Assembly: GCA_002435715.1 (NCBI GenBank)
Contig: DISD01000050.1
Span: forward strand, 27,855 to 91,854
Length of the DNA stretch: 64,000 bases
Reading direction: 5' to 3'
Source of the DNA: Rhodospirillaceae bacterium UBA6219
GTDB lineage: Bacteria > Pseudomonadota > Alphaproteobacteria > Rhodospirillales > Magnetospirillaceae
The notes under the pieces are model-generated. The model saw only the letters and a program-made list of their open reading frames with translations. It had not been told where the DNA came from and ran no database searches. This document shows, one piece after another, positions 43,016 through 51,418 of this stretch; positions within the stretch are counted from its first letter, which is position 1; each line of letters starts with the position of its first letter. The position numbers and the translations under genes are program-made.

Positions 43016-43507
43016 ATGAACAAAGACAAGCTGGATTTGATCTTGGAGCAATGGGCGGCGGAAAAGCCCGGCCTGGATTGCGCCCCCATGGCGGTGATCG
43101 GCCGGGCCTTGCGGTTGGCCGCGCATCTGGATCGGGAACTGACCAAGGTTTTCGCCGGCCTGGGCCTGCCGCCCGGCGGCTTCGACGTACTGGCCACCTT
43201 GTTGCGCGCCGGCCCCCCCTATCAATTGTCCCCCAATGACCTGCTGCGCTGGATGCTGGTCACCTCGGGGACCATGACCCATCGCCTGGACCAGTTGGAA
43301 AAAGCCGGCTGGGTGGAACGCCGCCCCAATCCGGCCGACGGGCGTGGCGTCTTGGTGGCGTTGACCGAAGCGGGCAAAACCCTGGCCGACAAGGCCCTGG
43401 CCGCCCATTTGGACAATGAAAGGAAGCTGCTGAGCGGACTTACTGCAGTGCAGCAAGAACAATTGACGGATTTATTACGCATTTGGCTGCGCAATTTCGA
43501 AGCGTGA
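43016..43507 (+). CDS. MarR-family transcriptional regulator
   Basis: A 163-residue regulator started at ATG 43016 (MNKDKLDLILEQW) with GGAAAG upstream; an earlier in-frame start at 42950 would place an operator inside the coding sequence. The winged helix lies over residues 55-125 (LPPGGFDVLATLLRAG, SPNDLLRWMLVTSGTMTHRLDQLEKAGWVERRPNPADGRG), with the classic DGRG wing. It is divergent from the EamA transporter and probably represses both genes through the two operators; the ligand is unknown. Confidence 0.92.
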   Translation: MNKDKLDLILEQWAAEKPGLDCAPMAVIGRALRLAAHLDRELTKVFAGLGLPPGGFDVLATLLRAGPPYQLSPNDLLRWMLVTSGTMTHRLDQLEKAGWVERRPNPADGRGVLVALTEAGKTLADKALAAHLDNERKLLSGLTAVQQEQLTDLLRIWLRNFEA

Positions 43508-43588
43508 AGTCATAATTTCTTTAAGGACAATACCCATCCAAAAAGCGTAGAGTGACAAAAATCAATCTTCTCGGGGGAGGAGAGCGTC

Positions 43589-44053
43589 ATGCGGCTTTAT
43601 CTGGACGTGGATGGAACCTTGTTGCGGCGCTCGGGCCATGCCCGGTTGCGGGGCGATTTCGCCCCTGCCAACAATTTGCTGCGCTTCCTGGAGTGGGCCG
43701 CCGACAATTTCGAGTGCGCCTGGGTGACCACCCGGACCCGTCACGGCGATTGCGACAAATTGCTGGCCGTGCTGCGTCAGGCCGTCGGCCCCGGCGACGA
43801 ATGGGACCGCATGGCCCAATTGGTGAAATCCTTCGCCACGCCCTCTTGGTTCGACTTCAAGGCCGAAGCCATGCAATTGGAAGAAGACTTTCTGTGGGTG
43901 GACGATGCCCCGGACGAGGAATCCTTGGAAGCCATGCGCCGCATGGGACGTCATGGTTGCTGGATTCCGGTGGACGTGGATGACCGCCCCGACGATTTGC
44001 GCCGGGTGATGGAAGTGATCGAAGCCCGCCTGCAACCCCTGGCGGCGGAATAA
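43589..44053 (+). CDS. HAD-like hydrolase-domain protein
   Basis: A 154-residue protein with a strong ribosome site (GGGGGAGGAG). The N-terminal motif LDVDGTLL (D6 and D8) is the haloacid-dehalogenase motif I, and LWVDDAPDEES supplies the acidic pair of motif IV; WVTTRTR is compatible with motif II (Thr). A motif III Lys cannot be assigned with certainty (K85 or K92 are options). The protein is shorter than most HAD enzymes and lacks an obvious cap. The function is unknown. It ends three bases before the convergent epmB stop. Confidence 0.65.
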   Translation: MRLYLDVDGTLLRRSGHARLRGDFAPANNLLRFLEWAADNFECAWVTTRTRHGDCDKLLAVLRQAVGPGDEWDRMAQLVKSFATPSWFDFKAEAMQLEEDFLWVDDAPDEESLEAMRRMGRHGCWIPVDVDDRPDDLRRVMEVIEARLQPLAAE

Positions 44054-44056
44054 GCT

Positions 44057-45124
44057 TCACCCGGGATAGGGATGGGCCCGGCCGCGCCAATCGGTGATTT
44101 CGCCGCGTTCTTCGTCCCACCAATCAGGCCCCACCGGCACTTTGCCGGCACCGCCGGGAATATCCAGCACATAGGTGGGCTGGGCGATCCCGGTCAACCG
44201 CCCGCGAAGCGCGCGCATGATGGCTTGGCCCTGGGCGATGCTGGGGCGGAAATGGCTGGTGCCACGGGTCAGATCGGGGTGGTGCAGGTAATAAGGCCGC
44301 ACCCGGTTACGGATCAGCGCCCGGAACAAGTCTTCCAACACCAAGGGATCGTCGTTGACCCCCTTCAGCAGCACACTTTGCGACACCAGCGGCACGCCGG
44401 CATCGGCCAGACGCTTCAACGCCGCGCGGGCGGCGGGCTGCAATTCGCGGGGATGGTTCACATGGACCGACACCCACACCGCCAGAGTGTCGGTGGAGCG
44501 AAGAGCATTGGCCATGGCCATGGTGACGCGGTCTGGGTCGGCCACCGGCACCCGGGAATGGAAGCGCAAGACCTCGATATGGGGCAATTGCGCCACCCGA
44601 GCCACCAGGTCGGCCAGCCGGGTGGCGTTCAACATCAATGGATCGCCGCCGGTGACGATGATTTCGCGCAATTCCGGCCGCCCGGACAAATAGGCGAAGG
44701 CGTCGTCCAGTTCGGCGGCACTCAGCGTGCCGTCGGCATCGCCCACCGATTCGCGCCGAAAACAAAAACGGCAATAGACCGGACAGACCAGGATGGGCTT
44801 CAGCAAGGCCCGGTCGGGATAACGATGCACCACCCCCTTGACCGGCGAAAAGGCGTCGTCGCCGATGGGGTCTGACCGTTCCTCGGCGGTGACCCGCAAT
44901 TCGGCGGCGTCGGGGACGTATTGGCGGGCGATGGGATCGGCCGCATCGGTGGGGTCGATCAAACGCGCCACGCTGGGGGTGATGGACGTGACGTGCGAAC
45001 GGGCCAGCAAATCCAGTTCGGCCCGCTGACTTTCCGCCACCAGACCGGCTTCGACCAATTCGTCCACCCGGCGCAGCGACCGCGTGATCCGCGCCACCAC
45101 ACCTTTATCCGTGTTCATCCGCAT
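44057..45124 (-). CDS. epmB: EF-P beta-lysylation protein EpmB (lysine 2,3-aminomutase family)
   Basis: A 355-residue radical-SAM enzyme. The iron-sulfur cluster motif is C114-PVY-C118-RF-C121, followed by PLMLNATRLADLVARVAQLPHIEVLRFHSRVPV, a lysine-2,3-aminomutase signature, and VHVNHPREL and QSVLLKGVNDD. It is shorter than fermentative KamA (about 410), as expected for EpmB, which makes (R)-beta-lysine for EF-P. The start may be the ATG at 45124 or the one at 45118. It is divergent from epmA, which starts 51 bases away, so the two enzymes share a promoter region. Confidence 0.93.
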   Translation of the reverse strand: MRMNTDKGVVARITRSLRRVDELVEAGLVAESQRAELDLLARSHVTSITPSVARLIDPTDAADPIARQYVPDAAELRVTAEERSDPIGDDAFSPVKGVVHRYPDRALLKPILVCPVYCRFCFRRESVGDADGTLSAAELDDAFAYLSGRPELREIIVTGGDPLMLNATRLADLVARVAQLPHIEVLRFHSRVPVADPDRVTMAMANALRSTDTLAVWVSVHVNHPRELQPAARAALKRLADAGVPLVSQSVLLKGVNDDPLVLEDLFRALIRNRVRPYYLHHPDLTRGTSHFRPSIAQGQAIMRALRGRLTGIAQPTYVLDIPGGAGKVPVGPDWWDEERGEITDWRGRAHPYPG

Positions 45125-45175
45125 CCATCCGTGTCATGAAACAGAGCACAAATCTGGGCGTTCATAGAGGTTTTC

Positions 45176-46240
45176 ATGTCCCAAGGTAAAGAGCCCTGGC
45201 ATCCGCAGGCGTTTTCCGCCCGCCTGCCCCATCTGCGTCGCCGGGCCCGGATCATCGCCGCCATTCGCCAATTCTTCGCCGCCCAGGACTTCGACGAAGT
45301 GGAAACGCCTTGCCTGCAAATCTCGCCCGGTCTGGAACCGCATCTGTTGGCCTTCGCCACCGCCCTGCGTGATCCGTGGGGCGGCCCCGACAGCCCGCTT
45401 TACCTGCATACCAGCCCGGAATTCGCCATGAAGAAGCTGCTGGTGGCCGGCATGGAACGCATTTTCCAGATCGCCCACGTGTTCCGCAACGGCGAACGGT
45501 CCCATACCCACAGCCCGGAATTCACCATGCTGGAATGGTACCGGGCCAGTGGCACCATCGGCCAGATGATGGACGACACCCAGGCCTTGGTCCGCGCCTG
45601 CGCCCAAGCGGCGGACGTCGCCCTGCTGCGCCATGGCGGGCTGACCTGCGATCCCTTCGCGCCGTGGCGCAAACTTTCCATCGCCGAAGCCTTCCAGGAA
45701 TATTGCGGTTTCGACGTGTTGGCCACCGCCCCCGATCCGTGGGCGCCCGACACCGCCTTGTTGGCCGACCAAGCCCGGGCCATCGGCGTTTCGGTTTCCG
45801 ACAACGACCGCTGGGACGACATCTTCTTCAAGATCGTCTTGGACCGCATCGAACCGCATCTGGGCATGGACGTCCCCACCATTCTTCATTCCTATCCGGT
45901 CTCCATGGCGGCCCTGGCCCGGCCCAACAGCGCCGACCCGCGCGTCGCCGACCGCTTCGAGGCCTATGCCTGCGGTGTCGAACTGTGCAACGCCTTCGGC
46001 GAGTTGACCGACGCCGACGAACAGCAGCGGCGCTTCGAGGCCGACATGGATTTGAAACAGGCGCTTTACGGCGAACGTTATCCCGTCGATCCCGGCTTCA
46101 TCGCCGCCCTGCGCCACGGCATGCCGGAAAGCGCCGGCAACGCCCTGGGGCTGGACCGGCTGATCATGTTGCTGTGCGGTGCCGACAGCATCGACCAGGT
46201 GTTGTGGTTGCCGGTGGCAGGCAATCAATCCCCGCCTTGA
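45176..46240 (+). CDS. epmA: EF-P-(R)-beta-lysine ligase EpmA (GenX/PoxA)
   Basis: A 354-residue truncated class-II lysyl-tRNA-synthetase homologue lacking the N-terminal anticodon-binding domain. Motif 2 region is FRNGERSHTHSPEFTMLEWY (about 102-121) and motif 3 is ESAGNALGLDRLIMLLCG (about 321-338), with YLHTSPEFAMKKLL before them. EpmA activates beta-lysine and attaches it to Lys of EF-P. It starts near ATG 45176 (MSQGKEPWHPQAF). Its 3' end overlaps the convergent XRE regulator by 16 bases. Confidence 0.95.
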   Translation: MSQGKEPWHPQAFSARLPHLRRRARIIAAIRQFFAAQDFDEVETPCLQISPGLEPHLLAFATALRDPWGGPDSPLYLHTSPEFAMKKLLVAGMERIFQIAHVFRNGERSHTHSPEFTMLEWYRASGTIGQMMDDTQALVRACAQAADVALLRHGGLTCDPFAPWRKLSIAEAFQEYCGFDVLATAPDPWAPDTALLADQARAIGVSVSDNDRWDDIFFKIVLDRIEPHLGMDVPTILHSYPVSMAALARPNSADPRVADRFEAYACGVELCNAFGELTDADEQQRRFEADMDLKQALYGERYPVDPGFIAALRHGMPESAGNALGLDRLIMLLCGADSIDQVLWLPVAGNQSPP

Positions 46241-46686
46241 CGGGACAACCGCCGCAGCATGACCCGCAAGCCCAGCATTCTTTCATCATCCGTGCCACAG
46301 GTGGCCTTCAGGTCGTTGTACCAAGTGGCGGCCTGCATGGCGACCGCCCGCGCCTCGGCCGGTTGACCAAGGCCACGCAACGCATCGACGATGCCGTCGA
46401 CGATCTGGGTGAAGAAACCTTCGTCAAGTCCATCCCGGTCATTGGATTCCGGACCGTCGCCGCGCATGGCGCCTTTTCCGGTGATCAGCCAGTCGAGCGA
46501 CACCCCAAGAACCTCTTTCAGACGTCCTAACATCTCCTGGTCCGGAAATGTGCGCCCGCGTTCGTAATTACCCAGCGTCTCCAACGGGCAACACAACGCC
46601 CTGGCGATATCCGCACGGGAAGCCTTACCCCTGGCCTGAATCAGCCTTTGGGCGAATGGAGTCGAGGGCTTGAGGGTCCGGCCCAT
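46225..46686 (-). CDS. XRE-family helix-turn-helix regulator
   Basis: A 153-residue DNA-binding protein. The helix-turn-helix of the Cro/CI (XRE) type occupies residues 10-65 (FAQRLIQARGKASRADIARALCCPLETLGNYERGRTFPDQEMLGRLKEVLGVSLDWLITG), including the YERGRTFPD pattern. The C-terminal 80 residues are helical without a known domain. Its targets are unknown; a small upstream open reading frame (46703-46849) may belong to it. Its stop lies inside the end of epmA on the other strand. Confidence 0.9.
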   Translation of the reverse strand: MGRTLKPSTPFAQRLIQARGKASRADIARALCCPLETLGNYERGRTFPDQEMLGRLKEVLGVSLDWLITGKGAMRGDGPESNDRDGLDEGFFTQIVDGIVDALRGLGQPAEARAVAMQAATWYNDLKATCGTDDERMLGLRVMLRRLSRQGGD

Positions 46687-46702
46687 GCGAGAAGACCGGG
46701 TA

Positions 46703-46849
46703 CTAACAGCCGTCGGCCAGGATGGCCGGCATACTTTCAGCTAATTCAGCTGATAAAATATGCACATAGGTAATAATAGTAGATAATACGTCGGTGCCGG
46801 GCATCGACCCTTGCCTATCCGCCATTTTGGCGGTAATTTCACGTCTCAT
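46703..46849 (-). CDS. Possible 48-residue protein upstream of the XRE gene
   Basis: A short reading frame starting at ATG 46849 (MRREITAKMADRQGSMPGTD) with CGGGAG about seven bases upstream. The second half (TYVHILSAELAESMPAILADGC) is mildly hydrophobic and helical. A longer frame to 46942 is possible. No homology is recognised; support is only the ribosome site and position 17 bases before the XRE regulator gene on the same strand. Confidence 0.3.
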   Translation of the reverse strand: MRREITAKMADRQGSMPGTDVLSTIITYVHILSAELAESMPAILADGC

Positions 46850-47238
46850 GATGGCACTCCCGGAGATTGGATCGCACGACGGGTTGTAGGACTTGGTAAA
46901 GGTGCAGTAGGAAATCCGTACGGCGAACGCATGGACTGTCACACGCGCTCCAAACGCCGCCTCCTTTACCTGACATGGGAAAAGGATTTACAAAGTTAAA
47001 TGGGCCAGTCACCCGTCGCTCCTCCCCCCTTCGGAAGACGTTCTGGGCATTTGCAGCTTTGATTCCTTGATGGCAATTGCTTAACCGCTCAAACGCAACT
47101 CCCCTTCACAACCCGACAATCCGTGTATTTCCGCGCCCCTCAGAGGTGAAATCCAGGATATTTGATCCAGGATATCATCGCCGTCAGCCATCATGAAGTG
47201 CTGTCAAGACAAGATGCCGACACTTCACGAGGTTCAGG
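46850..47238. other. 389-base intergenic stretch before a histidine kinase gene
   Basis: No convincing coding sequence or RNA gene is visible. It holds a tandem repeat of ATCCAGGATAT (47151-47161 and 47165-47175) and an inverted repeat TGAAGTG-N20-CACTTCA (47194-47227) ending just before the kinase ribosome site (GAGG, 47229-47232). These suggest regulation of the downstream kinase gene. Confidence 0.5.
47151..47175 (+). repeat. Direct repeat ATCCAGGATAT x2
   Basis: The 11-base unit ATCCAGGATAT occurs twice with start-to-start spacing of 14 bases, 64 bases upstream of the kinase start. Regular spacing near one and a half helical turns is compatible with two protein-binding half-sites. Confidence 0.45.
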
Positions 47239-48348
47239 ATGCATTACCAGAACGGCGAAAGTGAATTAGAATCATTATCCAACATCTTGACAGCAGGCTT
47301 ATTGCCACAGATTTTATCGGCTTTGACCGAATCGGTCACCATCGTTGACCGTGACGGGCAATTCGTTGTCGGCTTCGGTTCCCGCACCAGTACCAAGAAT
47401 GGACAGGTCGATCCAAGACAATTGGGGGGAACCTTCATGCAAGGGCTGCATGCGGTGCTGGCCAACCGCCGAGACAGCTTTGAACACATCGACACCAGCA
47501 ATCCCCCCGAAGATTGCGCCCGCTATTGCGTGCACCCCCTGGGCACAGGAAGCGGCGGCCACATCTTCGGAGCGATGATTGTCCGCCATCCCTTGCAGGA
47601 AGTGATGAATGCCAACCGACGGGTCAGCGACATTCTGCACCAAATGGCCAACATCGTTCACGACCTGCGCACCGAACTGAATGCGGTGATCGGCTTTGCC
47701 GACATGATGCAGCAAGAAATCTGGGGAAGACTGGGCGACAGCCATTATCGTGACTATGCAAAAAACATCCACCTGTCCGGCAATTGTTTGCTTCAGCAGG
47801 TCAATCAGCTGCTTGATGTGGCGCGGGCCGATTATTTGGGGCCCGACATTGACGAGCAGGATGTCGACCTCGCCTTGTTGCTCGAACAATGTTGCAAAAG
47901 CGTCGATATCTTGGCGCAACGCAACGGGCTGGCCGTATCCGTCCGCCAACACTCAGTTCCCACCGTTCGCGCAGATTTCCGACTGACTCGACGGGTCGTC
48001 CTCAACTTGCTCAGCAACGCCATTAAATTCACCCCGACAGGGGGACGAATCACTGCAGCCACCGGGCTTGATCACTTGGGACGGCCGTTCCTCTCGGTGA
48101 CGGATACCGGCATCGGTATCGGCGCCGACCATTTGGCGAAGGTGATGCACCCCTTCGCCCAGATCGCGTCTTCCCACAACCATCACAACCTGGACAATGG
48201 CAGCGGTCTGGGACTGCCCTTGTCGAAACGTCTGATGGAAGTGCAAGGCGGATCTCTGGTCCTGAAAAGCGAACCCGACCAAGGCACCACGGTAACCGCG
48301 TGGTTTCCCCCTCAAAGGGTGGTCGCCGTCTCCCACCCTTCCGGCTGA
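47239..48348 (+). CDS. Soluble histidine kinase with N-terminal PAS-like domain
   Basis: A 369-residue kinase with no transmembrane segment. Residues 25-135 look like a PAS-type sensor (LTESVTIVDRDGQFVVGFG) with three Cys (EDCARYC, later CC). The HisKA domain has phospho-acceptor His141 in NIVHDLRTELNAVIGFADMM, and the ATPase domain is intact (NLLSNAIKFTPTGG, SVTDTGIGIG, GSGLGLPLSKRLMEVQGG). The DLRTELNAV H-box lacks the usual Pro (RTPLN), which may affect phosphotransfer. Its 3' end overlaps the convergent nsrR-type gene by 37 bases. The partner response regulator is not adjacent. Confidence 0.88.
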   Translation: MHYQNGESELESLSNILTAGLLPQILSALTESVTIVDRDGQFVVGFGSRTSTKNGQVDPRQLGGTFMQGLHAVLANRRDSFEHIDTSNPPEDCARYCVHPLGTGSGGHIFGAMIVRHPLQEVMNANRRVSDILHQMANIVHDLRTELNAVIGFADMMQQEIWGRLGDSHYRDYAKNIHLSGNCLLQQVNQLLDVARADYLGPDIDEQDVDLALLLEQCCKSVDILAQRNGLAVSVRQHSVPTVRADFRLTRRVVLNLLSNAIKFTPTGGRITAATGLDHLGRPFLSVTDTGIGIGADHLAKVMHPFAQIASSHNHHNLDNGSGLGLPLSKRLMEVQGGSLVLKSEPDQGTTVTAWFPPQRVVAVSHPSG

Positions 48349-48728
48349 ATGTCGGCCAGGGTCTTGCCGTCGAACACCGCCAAGAAGGCGTCACGGGCGT
48401 CCTCGATGACGCCTTTCAGCTTGCAACCGGTGATCGGACAGGTGTCACCCTGTTCGTGACAGGGCACCAGATTCAGGTTTTCCGAATGGCGCAGCAATTG
48501 TCCCAGATTGATCTGGTCGGGTTCGCGCGCCAGCCGCAATCCGCCATTCTTGCCGCGCACCGTGGCAATGTGCCCCAGTTCGGTCAGACGACGGACGATC
48601 TTCTTCAAATGCTCCGAGGAGATTCCGTAGAACTCGGAAACCTCGCGCACGGTGGAAACTTTTTCACGGCGCGCCGACAAGTAGATCAGCAACCGTAAAG
48701 AGTAATCGGTGAATTGAGTGATTTTCAT
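48312..48728 (-). CDS. nsrR: Rrf2-family iron-sulfur regulator NsrR-like
   Basis: A 138-residue Rrf2 regulator. The N-terminal winged helix begins MKITQFTDYSLRLLIYLS, very like NsrR, with YGISSEHLKKIVRRL. Three Cys, C90, C97 and C102, have the spacing C-x6-C-x4-C used by NsrR to bind an iron-sulfur cluster that reacts with nitric oxide. It probably represses nitric-oxide detoxification genes; no such gene is adjacent, though a hemerythrin is at 8.9 kb. It begins 19 bases after the hybrid kinase gene, so the two could be co-transcribed. The exact sensing role is inferred. Confidence 0.9.
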   Translation of the reverse strand: MKITQFTDYSLRLLIYLSARREKVSTVREVSEFYGISSEHLKKIVRRLTELGHIATVRGKNGGLRLAREPDQINLGQLLRHSENLNLVPCHEQGDTCPITGCKLKGVIEDARDAFLAVFDGKTLADIQPEGWETATTL

Positions 48729-48747
48729 GATCGGCCAAAATCGCGTT

Positions 48748-51357
48748 TTACTGATATTGGCGCAGCTGCATCACCCGTTCAACAGCTTCACTCACTTGGC
48801 CGTCAATTTTTTGCTGCGACGCAGCGGGGGCATCCAACTCTAGTTGGCTCAGCAAGTCGTAAAGCCGGTTTTCCCCGAACATGCCGCATTTACCCCGCAT
48901 GGCGTGCACGTGGTCGACGAAGGCGACGCGATCCCCATGGCACAATTCCTGGAGAACACTGGAATCCTTGTCCATTTCGGCCAGGAAGGCGGGCATCAGC
49001 GCTTCCAGGCCGGCCGGCGGCTGGGGCGGCGGCGGCAGGGGATTGTCGGGCAGCAGCGCCGACAAAGCGGCCACCAAGGCATCGGGACCGATGGGTTTGG
49101 CCAGGAAAGTGGTGAATCCGGATTCTTCAGCGTGGCGGCGGTCGGCGGCGGCGGCGCCGGCCGACAGCGCCACCACCGGAATGGGCGCCAGCCCCATTTC
49201 GGCATCCCGTTTGCGGATGGCTCGGCAGGCGGCGAAGCCATCCATTTCCGGCATACGCAAATCCAGGACGATCAAGTCGTAACGCCGGGCCGCCGCCATT
49301 TCGGCGGCTTGCCGTCCATCGGCGGCTTCGTCCACGTCCCAACCGGCAGCGTTGAGGAAACCGCGCAACACCAGACGGTTCAGCTCGACATCGTCGGCCA
49401 ACAGCACGTCCACATGGCTGGGGGCATGATGTTTCTTCAGTGCCGGCGGCTCGGCCTGGGTCAAGGGCAAGGACAAATCCGCCTCGGTCAAGCCGTCCAG
49501 CCGCCGCACGGACAATTGGCCGCCCATGGCCTCTACCAGGTTGCGACACAGGGTCTGGCCGATATCGCCTTCGCCGCTGCTTTCCACGTCGGCCCGCGCC
49601 GGCCCCAGCAGGCGGACCCGCAAGCAAGCGTCGTCGGGGTCGATCCCCAACACCATTTCCCCCGGCGCGGTGCCGAAACGATCCAGAAGCGTGCGCACCA
49701 CCTGCAAAAGCGCGCTTTCGTCGGCCATCATCGCCGCCGGCAGGCTTGGGGAACAGTTCATGCGGAAGCTTTGGCCGCGGTCGCCCGCCTGGGCGCGCAC
49801 CAAAGTGGCCATTTCCTCGCACAATTCGTCCAACCGCACCGGCTTGGACACCAATTGCACCCGCCCGGTTTCCATGCCGGCCAGTTCCAAGATGTTGCCG
49901 ATCAGACGGCTCAGTTGCTCGGCGGTGCGGCGCAGCAGACGGACATAGCGATGCTGGCGGTCGTCCAAGGCGGTTCCGGCCAACAATTCGGTCAACCCCA
50001 CCCAGCCGTGCAAGGGGGTGCGGATTTCATGGCTCATCACGGCCAGGAACTCGGACTTGGCCTTCGACGCCTGTTCCGCCACCTCCAAAGCGTCGGCCAA
50101 CGAGGCGGTGCGTTGCGCCACCAACCCTTCCAGGTCGCGGTTCATCTGTGCCAGGCTTTCCGACGCCGAACGTTCGGCATGGAACCTGCGCAGCGCCAAT
50201 GCGGCGAAATAGCAGGTGGCGAAAGCGGCGAAGCCCACCGGGATCAGATCGGTGCTGGTGATGATGCGGGCATAGTGAAGAATGTCGTTGACCATGGCCG
50301 CGCACAGCAGGACCGACCCCGCCATCAACCAATTGGCCCCCAGACGCCGCCGCGCCATGGCCCACCCCACCAATCCCACGCCGACCAGCGGTGCCAGCAG
50401 GTTCAGCACCATGAAGGGATCGCGGAAATTGGTGTAAAACGCCGGCGGCGTCAGCACCGCCGCCACCACCATGAACCCGGAAACCACATAGCCGACCAGG
50501 GCCAGGGGCCGGGGCGTCTCGTCGGGCAACAATTCACGCAAGAAGCCGAAATAGATGCCGGGAAAGACGAAAAGCGTCGCATAGGACACCGGCAGGTACC
50601 AGAAATCGGCCCGCATCTGATGGCCGATCAGCACATAAAGCTGGGCGGAACTGAAGGTACGGGCCGCTACCAGGGCGGTGAACAAGGCGAAGATCAGGAA
50701 GGCCGGATCGCGCTTGCCGCCGGCATAGAAGGCCAGCGCCATCAAGGTCACCATCACCAGCGCCCCCAAGGCGGCCAAAGGCAGGGCGGTCAGGCGTTCG
50801 GCCTGCAGGGCCAGCACCTCGGCCGGTCCGATGCGCACCGCCCGGGTGATTCCGCCTTCGAAATGGTGGTGGTTGGAAATCTCGAACACCAGGTCGACGA
50901 AATGCCGCCCCAATGGCAAGGGCACCAGCACCTGTTCCAGCACAGGCACTTCCGAATCGGCGCTCAGGCCCAATTGCCCCATGGAGAGGACCAGTTCGCC
51001 ATCCACGTGCAGGCGCCAAGCGCTGTTGATATCGGGAATGGCCAAGGCCAAAGGCGGCGCATTTTCCGGCAACAGCACCCGCAACACCAAGGAAGCGTTG
51101 CCGATACCGGGAAACAGCACGTTCCAGGGATTGGGCTGGTTGATGTAGGAATCCACCGCCCAGGCGAAAGCCCGCGACGAATCGGCGCCCCGCACCACCC
51201 CCCATTGGCCCGACAGCTCGACGGCGCCGGTTTGGGGAAAGTCGATTCCACGCAGGTCGATGACGCCATGCACCGCTTCCGGCGCCGACGCCCGGACGTA
51301 ACCGGGGGTCAGAACCGCGGCCAGCACCACCACCAATCGGATCAACAGCCCGCGCAT
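48748..51357 (-). CDS. Hybrid sensor kinase with 7TMR-DISM input, receiver and Hpt domains; ATPase domain decayed
   Basis: An 869-residue membrane protein. A signal peptide is followed by a 7TMR-DISM extracellular sugar-binding-like domain (about 30-185), seven transmembrane helices (about 190-395), a coiled coil, and a HisKA domain with His443 in MSHEIRTPLHGW. The ATP-binding domain (about 535-655) lacks the N-box Asn (TLLDRFGTAP), the G1 DxGxG (LGPARA) and the G2 motif (GEGDIGQTLC), so it should not bind ATP. A receiver follows with D699 in VLDLRMPEMDG and KPIGPDAL, then an Hpt domain with His818 (HAMRGKCGMFG). It may act as a phosphate-relay or phosphatase protein. It precedes nsrR by 19 bases. 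Confidence 0.9.
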   Translation of the reverse strand: MRGLLIRLVVVLAAVLTPGYVRASAPEAVHGVIDLRGIDFPQTGAVELSGQWGVVRGADSSRAFAWAVDSYINQPNPWNVLFPGIGNASLVLRVLLPENAPPLALAIPDINSAWRLHVDGELVLSMGQLGLSADSEVPVLEQVLVPLPLGRHFVDLVFEISNHHHFEGGITRAVRIGPAEVLALQAERLTALPLAALGALVMVTLMALAFYAGGKRDPAFLIFALFTALVAARTFSSAQLYVLIGHQMRADFWYLPVSYATLFVFPGIYFGFLRELLPDETPRPLALVGYVVSGFMVVAAVLTPPAFYTNFRDPFMVLNLLAPLVGVGLVGWAMARRRLGANWLMAGSVLLCAAMVNDILHYARIITSTDLIPVGFAAFATCYFAALALRRFHAERSASESLAQMNRDLEGLVAQRTASLADALEVAEQASKAKSEFLAVMSHEIRTPLHGWVGLTELLAGTALDDRQHRYVRLLRRTAEQLSRLIGNILELAGMETGRVQLVSKPVRLDELCEEMATLVRAQAGDRGQSFRMNCSPSLPAAMMADESALLQVVRTLLDRFGTAPGEMVLGIDPDDACLRVRLLGPARADVESSGEGDIGQTLCRNLVEAMGGQLSVRRLDGLTEADLSLPLTQAEPPALKKHHAPSHVDVLLADDVELNRLVLRGFLNAAGWDVDEAADGRQAAEMAAARRYDLIVLDLRMPEMDGFAACRAIRKRDAEMGLAPIPVVALSAGAAAADRRHAEESGFTTFLAKPIGPDALVAALSALLPDNPLPPPPQPPAGLEALMPAFLAEMDKDSSVLQELCHGDRVAFVDHVHAMRGKCGMFGENRLYDLLSQLELDAPAASQQKIDGQVSEAVERVMQLRQYQ

Positions 51358-51418
51358 ATCTATTTTGTCGCAGGCATCGCCGCCGACGTCATCAGGTAAA
51401 ACCCTTAGTTTAACGCAG

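Noticed and set aside
48312..48348. Frameshift at the end of the histidine kinase gene because of the overlap with nsrR
   Set aside because: The kinase G2 motif and C-terminus are complete, and the overlap is between convergent genes, so both can be intact.
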